Shown: piece after piece, positions 25,845 through 32,516 of the stretch
Layout of the letters: every line of letters begins with the position of its first letter
Position numbering within the stretch: position 1 is the first letter of the stretch
Assembly: GCA_002427735.1 (NCBI GenBank)
Contig: DIYP01000018.1
Coordinates: 62,001 to 126,000 of the forward strand
DNA: 64,000 bases
Reading direction: 5' to 3'
Origin: Flavobacteriales bacterium UBA6051
GTDB taxonomy: Bacteria; Bacteroidota; Bacteroidia; Flavobacteriales_D; Crocinitomicaceae
Translations under genes and position numbers: made by a program
Notes under the pieces: generated by a model
Databases searched by the model: none
The model's input: only the letters and a program-made list of their open reading frames with translations
What the model was told of the DNA's origin: nothing

Positions 25845-26207
25845 ATGGAAACATTGTATTCAAGAATTGGTCCAAAAAGATTACGTGCATTAGTAGACAG
25901 ATTCTATGATATTGTCTTTTTTGACTCAGAGATTTCCCACCTGTTCAAAAATGATAAATCACGAATTAGAGATAAGCAATATAGATTCTTAACACAGTTC
26001 TTGGGAGGTCCAGGTTTGTATTCTGACGTTTATGGACATCCACGGATGCGAGCACGACATTTACCACATCCAATAGGTGAGAAAGAGCGAGATGAATGGC
26101 TTCGGTGTATGAAGAAAGCTATTGATGAAATGAATTTTGAAGAAGACTTAGGTGAGGCATTATACAATTGCTTTCCAAGAGTTGCAAATCATATGATGAA
26201 TCGCTAG
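25845..26207 (+). CDS. Group II truncated haemoglobin
   Basis: This is a 120-residue truncated haemoglobin of the YjbI/HbO (group II) type, a small haem protein linked to oxygen or nitric-oxide chemistry. The signature runs from FLGGPGLYSDVYGHPRMRAR into HLPHPI, with His72 as the proximal haem ligand. The N-terminal LYSRIGPKRLRALVDRFYD and the end helix also fit. The frame is open two codons further at TTG 25839, but the ATG at 25845 is the natural start. The gene is divergent from the OmpA-family gene with only 57 bases between them. Confidence 0.92.
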   Translation: METLYSRIGPKRLRALVDRFYDIVFFDSEISHLFKNDKSRIRDKQYRFLTQFLGGPGLYSDVYGHPRMRARHLPHPIGEKERDEWLRCMKKAIDEMNFEEDLGEALYNCFPRVANHMMNR

Positions 26208-26217
26208 CTCCATTTGA

Positions 26218-27630
26218 TCACATGGCCAGTTCAAGTTTACCTACGCTATGAACTCTTATGAACAAATCGTTGGCCTTGGGATGAATTAAGCGAATGTCAA
26301 TATCATCTACATGTCCGCTCATGTAAACCCCTTCATCCAATTCCATGTTTAATGACTCGTCTAATGTTGTTTTTAAAGTATCGAGATATGGTTTTAAATC
26401 CATCGCTGCAGATTCACGAATAGCCGAAGTTATTTTTTTATTGAACAGCCATTTAGCAGATTTGAGCAAAGCACTTTTGGTATCTACATCGAACTCAAGG
26501 TCGGGAAAGGAAATATGCTGTTTTTCGGCATCAAATAGAGGAGTTCCCGTTAGGTAAAAAGTCCCGCTCTTCGCACCAGAAAAACCAACTTTTAAATGAA
26601 TTTTATTGTCAAATGCACCGTGTACTTCAATATCTCCGAAAATAACCTCCTTGCCACTTACATCAACGGAAGTTCCTTTAACACTTTGGGTAAGAATAGA
26701 ACTCAATGAATCATAGGTGGCATAAATATCCATGGTTATATCAAAACCATCTTTGTTTTTGTATTTAGATAAACGCGGTAGTTCTTTTTGCTGAAGTTCT
26801 TTCTCAGAGGAAAAAATGGTTGGGTAGGCTTCTAGTACGGCATTTAAGTATGCCGTATCACCTTCAAACTGAACTTTGCTTAGCGAAATATTTCTGGGGC
26901 GGATATAAAAGAAGCCGTAGCCTTCAAGATCGGTAGGCTCTTGAAGTAATTTCCAAATTGACTTCATCTCGGGTCTGAGGTCTACGGAAGAGATCTCATT
27001 GTCAATATCTTCTTCAACATCCTCCAATGCATTCTTTACCTCTTCTTCCAATGTTTCGGTTGCATTGTAATTGAATGCTGTGATTTTGCAAGGAGAAATC
27101 GCCTTTACTGTGCGTAATTTAGTTTCTGACTTAAGCTTGTATTGATCAGTTAGTCCGATTTGCGTCTCGTAGCCAACGTGTACCTTGCGCATGGGTTCGT
27201 TAACACCACATGAAGCATAAATTCTAGGAGTCGCACAGCTTGGGCCATATCCAAACGGATCAACGCATTTCAAGCAATAATTCAGTTTGAGTGAGTACTT
27301 TCCATCAACGTCAAAGCGAAGTTTTGACCCCTTTCCTTCAAAAACAATGGGGTTTCTAAAAAACTTGTATGAGAAGCTTACTCCCTCACAGGTTTGCTCA
27401 TTCCCTGTGAACTTTTTGGGTACGGAGGACTCGGTATCTTCAAAGTAAGGCGCCAAATTGATTTTGATAGGAACGTTGATGGAAGAAATTTCCCGTTTTG
27501 GAATTTTTACCTCAGTAACAACTATTTCAGGCGACTTTGGGGTGATTGATCCACAGGATCCAGTTAGAAATGATACAGTGCTAAATAGGAAAAATCCTAA
27601 GATGTAGGTCGTAAAATTTGATTGTGGCAT
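26218..27630 (-). CDS. DUF4403-family lipoprotein
   Basis: This is a 470-residue predicted lipoprotein, with a signal sequence ending in the lipobox LTGSC (Cys26). Overall length, the opening SSINVPIKINLAPYFEDTE and the repeated beta-strand plan resemble the DUF4403 family, whose function is unknown. The second half contains paired regions such as VEFGDIEVHGAF-like and LTGTPLFDAEKQHISFPDL segments seen in that family. The protein is expected to sit in the outer or inner membrane by its lipid anchor. It converges on the truncated haemoglobin gene with 10 bases between stops. Confidence 0.7.
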   Translation of the reverse strand: MPQSNFTTYILGFFLFSTVSFLTGSCGSITPKSPEIVVTEVKIPKREISSINVPIKINLAPYFEDTESSVPKKFTGNEQTCEGVSFSYKFFRNPIVFEGKGSKLRFDVDGKYSLKLNYCLKCVDPFGYGPSCATPRIYASCGVNEPMRKVHVGYETQIGLTDQYKLKSETKLRTVKAISPCKITAFNYNATETLEEEVKNALEDVEEDIDNEISSVDLRPEMKSIWKLLQEPTDLEGYGFFYIRPRNISLSKVQFEGDTAYLNAVLEAYPTIFSSEKELQQKELPRLSKYKNKDGFDITMDIYATYDSLSSILTQSVKGTSVDVSGKEVIFGDIEVHGAFDNKIHLKVGFSGAKSGTFYLTGTPLFDAEKQHISFPDLEFDVDTKSALLKSAKWLFNKKITSAIRESAAMDLKPYLDTLKTTLDESLNMELDEGVYMSGHVDDIDIRLIHPKANDLFIRVHSVGKLELAM

Positions 27631-27830
27631 AGTGCTTGTAAAACGACGATTTCAAGTTTAATAATTCAACAACATGAACGGTGAAGCTAAAAATATGAAA
27701 AAGATTAAGTCTTTTAATACCAATCTTAATTAGTTGAAGCAGAATAAAAATGGTAAGCCGTTTCATGACCCAAAAGAATCAATTTTGCGCAATTTAGGTA
27801 GTCCCATGAAAGATTTAACAAGTATTTCAC

Positions 27831-27860
27831 TTGCTTTCATCGTTGGAAAATTTATCTTTA
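27831..27860 (+). promoter_or_regulatory. Promoter of the mini-lipoprotein array
   Basis: TTG at 27831-27833, a 19-base spacer and TATCTTTA at 27853-27860 (seven of eight consensus positions) form a good Bacteroidetes promoter. It lies 33 bases before the first lipoprotein start. It is the only convincing promoter I see ahead of the array. Confidence 0.65.
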
Positions 27861-27893
27861 TGGGCGTTAAAACCAAAAAAAACAACCATTGTT

Positions 27894-28091
27894 ATGAAAA
27901 AAGTACTTTTTGTTGGAGCCGCAGCTTTAGTTCTTTTTGCGTCTTGTAGAAAGACAAGAGTATGTGTTTGTACATACAATGACGGATCAGGATCATACAC
28001 TGAGACTTATCCTTTGAGCTCAAAGAAGAACGCTCAAGCTTATTGCGATGCTAACGATAGCCCTGGCTACGTTTCATGTGAATTGCAATAA
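27894..28091 (+). CDS. Cysteine-rich mini-lipoprotein 1
   Basis: This is a 65-residue predicted lipoprotein with a signal peptide and lipobox LFASC (Cys18). The mature part of only 48 residues has four further Cys: a C-x-C pair at 24 and 26, then 51 and 62. The basic pair RK follows the lipid Cys. It is the first of four tandem genes with the same plan. The start is the ATG at 27894; the longer open frame from 27831 begins inside the promoter. Function is unknown. The paired Cys suggest two disulfides in an oxidising compartment. Confidence 0.8.
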   Translation: MKKVLFVGAAALVLFASCRKTRVCVCTYNDGSGSYTETYPLSSKKNAQAYCDANDSPGYVSCELQ

Positions 28092-28130
28092 AATTCGTTT
28101 AGTAAATTAATAACCTATAAATAATAAATT

Positions 28131-28319
28131 ATGAAAAAAGTAATCGCTGTAAGCGCATTCGCAATTTTAGGAGTTGCTGCTCTTTCTTCTTGTAAGAAAG
28201 ATTATGAGTGTACTGTAGACGGAACTGTTGTAAGTGAGTGCAACGGATGTGGATCTACTGAGAAGAGTGCATTTGACACTTCTTGTAGCCTACTTGGAGG
28301 TACTGTATCTACTAAGTAA
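28131..28319 (+). CDS. Cysteine-rich mini-lipoprotein 2
   Basis: This is a 62-residue predicted lipoprotein with lipobox ALSSC (Cys21) followed by KKDYEC. Further Cys lie at 27, 37, 40 and 52, including a C-x-x-C (CNGC). The first 23 residues are nearly identical, in protein and DNA, to those of the next gene, showing recent duplication. The mature parts differ, and the C-x-C of the other copies is reduced to a single Cys27. It follows the first copy after 39 bases and is followed by a terminator hairpin. Function is unknown. Confidence 0.78.
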   Translation: MKKVIAVSAFAILGVAALSSCKKDYECTVDGTVVSECNGCGSTEKSAFDTSCSLLGGTVSTK

Positions 28320-28338
28320 TCTATACAAAAGATAAATG

Positions 28339-28370
28339 CAGGGAGGCAGTATTTGCTTCCCTGTTTTTTT
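28339..28370 (+). terminator. Terminator between mini-lipoproteins 2 and 3
   Basis: The arms 28339-28348 and 28354-28363 form a ten-pair stem (CAGGGAGGCA with TTGCTTCCCTG minus its first T, one G.T pair) around a five-base loop, followed by seven T. Only 21 bases separate it from the next start codon. Confidence 0.8.
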
Positions 28371-28391
28371 ACACAACCTAATTGAATTAAA

Positions 28392-28592
28392 ATGAAAAAA
28401 GTAATCGCTGTAAGTGCATTCGCTCTATTGGGAGTAGTAGCACTTTCTTCTTGCAAAAAAGAGTACACTTGTACGTGTGTTTCAGGTGTTAATGCAACTG
28501 TAACAACAGAAACTAATAAAGGATCAGATGCTACTGAAGCATGTGATGATCTTTCATCAGTAATTGAATTAAAAGCTTGTACTCCTGCTTAG
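28392..28592 (+). CDS. Cysteine-rich mini-lipoprotein 3
   Basis: This is a 66-residue predicted lipoprotein with lipobox ALSSC (Cys21) then KKEYTCTC. Cys lie at 27, 29, 51 and 63, almost the same spacing as in copy 1. The signal sequence matches copy 2 nearly residue for residue. The Thr-rich middle (about 35-48) carries no charge cluster. It starts 21 bases after a strong terminator, with no promoter-like octamer in between, so it probably depends on read-through or on processing. Function is unknown. Confidence 0.8.
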   Translation: MKKVIAVSAFALLGVVALSSCKKEYTCTCVSGVNATVTTETNKGSDATEACDDLSSVIELKACTPA

Positions 28593-28613
28593 TCAGCGTA
28601 AGTTTTTATAGAG

Positions 28614-28642
28614 AAGGGAGGCACTTGTGCTTCCCTTTTTTT
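28614..28642 (+). terminator. Terminator between mini-lipoproteins 3 and 4
   Basis: The stem AAGGGAGGCAC with GTGCTTCCCTT (28614-28624 and 28627-28637, one G.T pair; a four-base loop CTTG if the innermost pair opens) is followed by a T-run. Its core GGGAGGCA/TGCTTCCC is the same as that of the preceding terminator, so it was probably duplicated with the gene. Confidence 0.8.
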
Positions 28643-28666
28643 ATTTTTAAAGAATATAATTCAGTT

Positions 28667-28879
28667 ATGAAAAAAGTAATATTTGCTGCTTGTCTAGGTT
28701 TTTTCTTTGTATCCTGTAAAAAGGATTACACATGTGTGTGCAGAATAAACGGTTTTGAGGTTAGTTCTACAACGATCAACGATACGAAGTCAAAGGCGAA
28801 GGATAAGTGTAATGAGGATGATGGAACAACCACAATTGATGGTTTCGGAGAAATTACGCTAGATTGCGAGATTCAGTAA
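28667..28879 (+). CDS. Cysteine-rich mini-lipoprotein 4
   Basis: This is a 70-residue predicted lipoprotein with a shortened signal peptide and lipobox FFVSC (Cys17), followed by KKDYTCVC. Cys lie at 23, 25, 48 and 67, the plan of copies 1 and 3. The middle is Thr/Asp/Lys-rich and the tail acidic. The start is the ATG at 28667; an open frame from 28577 overlaps copy 3 and the terminator and is not the start. The thioredoxin-like membrane protein gene follows after 50 bases. Function is unknown. Confidence 0.8.
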   Translation: MKKVIFAACLGFFFVSCKKDYTCVCRINGFEVSSTTINDTKSKAKDKCNEDDGTTTIDGFGEITLDCEIQ

Positions 28880-28929
28880 AATTTAACTGATCCGTTTGTA
28901 GTTTTTATTATCACCAAAGTAATTTTTGA

Positions 28930-29538
28930 ATGAGTGCTATTGAAAATATGTTTTTAGGAATGGGGTTTTCCTGGACAATCAGTAAGGCTTTACCCTATAT
29001 ATTGGCAGTCCTGATTGGGTTCATTTTAATTTTTCTTTTTCGAAAGAAATTTGCCAAAAAACCACTATTGAAATGGGCGGTACGATTGGTATTATTGGTT
29101 CTGCCATTTGGAGCTTATTTTCTCTATTCACCAATTTATGAGGGTGATTTTACCAATAGTTCTGTAGAGGTTGAGCGCATTCCGTCGTACGATGAACTCA
29201 ACGGCGTAAAGCTTTATGTAATTTCGATGCCACAATGTAAGTATTGTTATGGCTCCATTGATCGTGCTCTTCGCTTGAAAGAAAGGGTTCCGGAAGCTGA
29301 AATTGAATATGTTGTTTGCTCTCAACTTGAAGATCAGGAATATCTTAATTGGTACCAGGAAAAAGCTGGAGATGCAATTAACGTGCGCTTCGCGGATAGC
29401 ACAATGGCGCTGAACATGCTTGCAGAAGGCAGGTTTCCAACTTTTATTTTGGCCGACGGTGATAAGCCACTAAAAAAATGGTCCAACGATAATTTTGGTG
29501 TCATGGCGATGGACGAGGTTGAGTTATTGCTAAAATAG
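28930..29538 (+). CDS. Membrane-anchored thioredoxin-like protein
   Basis: This is a 202-residue protein with two predicted membrane helices (about 20-37 and 49-67) followed by a thioredoxin-like domain. The domain has an active-site-type C-x-x-C motif, CKYC at 103-106, after the strand KLYVISMPQ, and a likely cis-proline in GRFPTFIL. This is the layout of a tethered disulfide oxidoreductase whose catalytic part should face the periplasm, though topology was judged by eye. It follows the cysteine-rich lipoprotein array on the same strand, so those proteins are plausible substrates. That link is inference. Confidence 0.75.
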   Translation: MSAIENMFLGMGFSWTISKALPYILAVLIGFILIFLFRKKFAKKPLLKWAVRLVLLVLPFGAYFLYSPIYEGDFTNSSVEVERIPSYDELNGVKLYVISMPQCKYCYGSIDRALRLKERVPEAEIEYVVCSQLEDQEYLNWYQEKAGDAINVRFADSTMALNMLAEGRFPTFILADGDKPLKKWSNDNFGVMAMDEVELLLK

Positions 29539-29540
29539 TT

Positions 29541-30074
29541 TTACTTCTTTCTTGAAAGCATCACTGATTGTACCAATGTCGTTTTTGGGCTTTCTACTTT
29601 TATTACTTCGCCGTTTTCATCCGGTTCTGTTGCAGATAGCTTCTTCTTATCCAGGGAAGCCGCATACAATTCAAAAAACAATTGATCTCCATGCTTTCTA
29701 AAGGAAGTGGTATAAATCATTCCCATCACTTCGTACATTCCATAAAAGCAATCATTCATGTAGGTTAACTCCATGACGATGCCATTCTGTTCGTCGAGAT
29801 AGTAATCAACTGTGTTTTCTTTGCGTTTAGCAACAATAAGGTAATCTTTTATGATATCTCCCCATTTTTCACTGTAATAGTGCATTTTGTGCGTCCAGAC
29901 GGAGTCTTTGATAACTTCTTCCAATGTAAAATCTACCGCGATGGTATCATTAGGGCGTCCCATATTGGCTAAGATCATTTGACCATCATAATCGCCGATC
30001 CAGTTATCGGGGAAAGAACTTTGTCCCAAACTCGTGAGGGAAAAAACTGTGCAAAACAATAGAATCAATCTCAT
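29541..30074 (-). CDS. Hypothetical exported protein
   Basis: This is a 177-residue protein with a signal peptide (residues 1-18, ending SLGQ) and a mature part rich in Trp, Tyr and beta-strand pattern (NWIGDYDGQMIL at its start). That pattern resembles lipocalin-like small secreted proteins, but I do not recognise a family. The frame stays open to a GTG at 30110, but that codon lies inside the terminator hairpin of the upstream gene, so the ATG at 30074 is preferred. It converges on the thioredoxin-like gene with two bases between stops. Confidence 0.65.
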   Translation of the reverse strand: MRLILLFCTVFSLTSLGQSSFPDNWIGDYDGQMILANMGRPNDTIAVDFTLEEVIKDSVWTHKMHYYSEKWGDIIKDYLIVAKRKENTVDYYLDEQNGIVMELTYMNDCFYGMYEVMGMIYTTSFRKHGDQLFFELYAASLDKKKLSATEPDENGEVIKVESPKTTLVQSVMLSRKK

Positions 30075-30081
30075 ACTCCAA

Positions 30082-30114
30082 TATAAAAGAAAAGGGTGAG
30101 AACATCTCACCCTT
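30082..30114 (-). terminator. Terminator of the isocitrate dehydrogenase gene
   Basis: On the minus strand AAGGGTGAGA (30114-30105) pairs perfectly with TCTCACCCTT (30101-30092) around a three-base loop, followed by TTTCTTTTAT. It lies 20 bases after the icd stop. Confidence 0.85.
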
Positions 30115-30133
30115 CGCTGAAAATATATTTTGG

Positions 30134-32350
30134 CTAAATGCCTTCCAGAGCACTATTGAAAGTTGCACTCGGGCGCATTGCATCGGATGCCTTGCAGTCA
30201 TTTGGATAATAATACCCAGAAAGGTCAATTGGACTTCCTTGAGAATTGTTCAACTCGTCCATAATGATTGTTTCATTTGAGTTTAAGTGATCTGCTAGTC
30301 GAGAGAAGTCATTCTTTAAATCCATATCCTTGGATTGATTTGCAAGTGCTTCTGACCAGTACATGGCTAAATAGAAATGACTTCCACGATTGTCAATTTC
30401 ACCAACTTTTCGGGAAGGAGATTTTTTGTTTTTCAAGAACTTCGCTGTGGCTTCATCAAGTGTTTCAGCCAATACAACTGCTTTTGCATTATTTTCAGTA
30501 GTTCCTAAATGCTCGAGTGAACAAGCAAGAGCGAGAAATTCCCCCAGTGAGTCCCAACGCAAATGACCTTCTTCAACGAACTGCTGAACGTGCTTAGGAG
30601 CAGATCCTCCTGCACCAGTTTCAAACAATCCTCCACCGTTCATAAGAGGAACAATTGAGAGCATTTTCGCACTGGTACCTAACTCAAGTATTGGGAATAA
30701 ATCTGTGAGGTAATCGCGGAGAACGTTCCCTGTTACGGAAATTGTGTCTTCTCCCTCTTTAATACGCTTCAATGTATAGCGTGTAGCTTCTACTTGAGAC
30801 ATAATATGAATCTCAAGACCTTCCGTATCGTGATCATTTAAGTAGCTCTTCACTTTCTTAATAAGTTCGGCATCATGGGCTCGGTCTTCGCTCAACCAGA
30901 AAACGGCAGGTGTATTTGTCGCGCGGGCACGGTTAACAGCAAGCTTAACCCAATCACGAATTGGCGCATCTTTGACCTGGCACATTCTCCAAATATCTCC
31001 TTCTTCAACCGAATGCTCAAGTAAGGTGCTGCCATCATCTCCAATAACACGGACTGTTCCATTTGATGTTATTTCAAACGTTTTGTCATGTGAACCATAT
31101 TCTTCCGCCTTTTGAGCCATTAATCCAACGTTTGGAACAGTTCCCATTGTAGTCGGATCAAAAGCACCATTTTCTTTACAGAAATCAATGACTACTTGAT
31201 ATAATTCCGCGTAACTGTTATCAGGAATAACCGCTTTAGTGTCCTGTGGTTTTCCGTCAGCATTCCACATTTGCCCTGAGTTGCGAATCATCGCTGGCAT
31301 GGAAGCGTCAATGATGACATCACTTGGAACATGAAGATTTGTAATTCCTTTATCAGAATCGACCATTGCAAGCGCAGGCCCATTAGCATAACATGATGCA
31401 ATATCTTGTTTAATTTCGTTTTGTTTATCCTCAGGTAACGACTGAATTTTCGAAAGAAGATCTCCAAAGCCATTGTTAACGTCAACCCCAAGTTCTTCAA
31501 ATAACTGTCCATGCTTAGCAAACAAATCTTTGAAGAAAACCGATACAACATGACCAAAGATAATTGGATCTGAAACCTTCATCATTGTTGCTTTCATGTG
31601 GACTGAAAACAAAATCCCTTTCTCCTTGGCGTCTTGGATTTGTTGTTCAAGAAATGTGATCAATGCTTTTTTGCTCATCACTGTTGCATCAATGATTTCA
31701 CCTTCCAGAACATTTATCTTATCTTTTAATACCTGAGTTGAGCCATCTGCAGAGGTAAGCTCGATACGAACATTTCCAGCCTGACCGATAGTCGTTGATT
31801 TTTCATTTGAGCGGAAGTCTCCTGAGTCCATGTGAGATACATGTGATTTTGAATCAGTTGACCAAGCTCCCATGGAGTGAGGGTTCGCCTTCGCATATTG
31901 TTTGACGGGCATCGGAGCTCTACGGTCTGAATTTCCTTCTCGCAATACTGGATTAACGGCGCTTCCTTTAATCTTATCGTATCTAGCTTTTATCTCCTTT
32001 TCTTCTTCTGAAGATGGTTCATCTGGATAATTAGGAATAGCGTAACCGCCATCTTGTAGCTCTTTAATTGTCGCTTTTAATTGCGGAATCGACGCACTGA
32101 TATTGGGAAGTTTAATGATGTTCGCTTCAGGTTTTTTCACTAAATCACCTAATTCAGCTAACGCATCGCTAATTCTTTGCTCTTCCGATAAATATTCGGG
32201 AAAACGTGCAATGACTCTTCCAGCTAGAGAAATATCTCGGGTTTCGATTTCAATATTTGCAGATTTAGTGAATGCTTTCACTATAGGTAATAACGATTGC
32301 GTTGCCAAAGCCGGAGCTTCGTCCGTCTTGGTGTAGATAATTCTTGACAT
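30134..32350 (-). CDS. icd: NADP-dependent isocitrate dehydrogenase, monomeric type
   Basis: This TCA-cycle enzyme oxidatively decarboxylates isocitrate to 2-oxoglutarate with NADP. The 738-residue chain is the monomeric (IDH-II) form, about twice the length of the dimeric enzyme subunit. Characteristic segments are IIYTKTDEAPALATQSLLPIV at the N-terminus, NPVLREGNSDRRAPMPVKQYA, VSVFFKDLFAKHG and LMNGGGLFETGAGGSAPKH. The frame is open to 32380, but the Met at 32350 gives the family N-terminus. A well-formed promoter at 32419-32449 precedes it and a hairpin terminator follows. Confidence 0.95.
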   Translation of the reverse strand: MSRIIYTKTDEAPALATQSLLPIVKAFTKSANIEIETRDISLAGRVIARFPEYLSEEQRISDALAELGDLVKKPEANIIKLPNISASIPQLKATIKELQDGGYAIPNYPDEPSSEEEKEIKARYDKIKGSAVNPVLREGNSDRRAPMPVKQYAKANPHSMGAWSTDSKSHVSHMDSGDFRSNEKSTTIGQAGNVRIELTSADGSTQVLKDKINVLEGEIIDATVMSKKALITFLEQQIQDAKEKGILFSVHMKATMMKVSDPIIFGHVVSVFFKDLFAKHGQLFEELGVDVNNGFGDLLSKIQSLPEDKQNEIKQDIASCYANGPALAMVDSDKGITNLHVPSDVIIDASMPAMIRNSGQMWNADGKPQDTKAVIPDNSYAELYQVVIDFCKENGAFDPTTMGTVPNVGLMAQKAEEYGSHDKTFEITSNGTVRVIGDDGSTLLEHSVEEGDIWRMCQVKDAPIRDWVKLAVNRARATNTPAVFWLSEDRAHDAELIKKVKSYLNDHDTEGLEIHIMSQVEATRYTLKRIKEGEDTISVTGNVLRDYLTDLFPILELGTSAKMLSIVPLMNGGGLFETGAGGSAPKHVQQFVEEGHLRWDSLGEFLALACSLEHLGTTENNAKAVVLAETLDEATAKFLKNKKSPSRKVGEIDNRGSHFYLAMYWSEALANQSKDMDLKNDFSRLADHLNSNETIIMDELNNSQGSPIDLSGYYYPNDCKASDAMRPSATFNSALEGI

Positions 32351-32418
32351 ACGTCGATAATTTTGGCCCGGTTTACTCACGAATCGTGACTACCCGATAT
32401 GTTGTACTTTCAAAGGCA

Positions 32419-32449
32419 CAAATGTACTGCTTGGATAAGAAAATGTCAA
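32419..32449 (-). promoter_or_regulatory. Promoter of icd
   Basis: On the minus strand TTG at 32449-32447, a 20-base spacer and TACATTTG at 32426-32419 match the Bacteroidetes promoter. The leader before the ATG at 32350 would be about 60 bases. Confidence 0.7.
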
Positions 32450-32493
32450 CTATGTTCGTGGGATTTACCAACAATGAGCAAACCTATTTTTTT

Positions 32494-32501
32494 TATCTTT
32501 G
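32494..32501 (+). promoter_or_regulatory. -7 element of the GT-C/oxidoreductase operon
   Basis: TATCTTTG matches TAnnTTTG exactly and ends 15 bases before the ATG at 32517. It overlaps an in-frame TTG at 32499, which therefore cannot be the translation start. Confidence 0.55.
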
Positions 32502-32516
32502 CCAACCTTATTATTC

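Noticed and set aside
27631..27830. A small gene in the gap between the DUF4403 and first lipoprotein genes
   Set aside because: Only very short frames are present, for example a 12-codon one starting near 27694, with no supporting context. The gap probably holds the divergent promoter regions.
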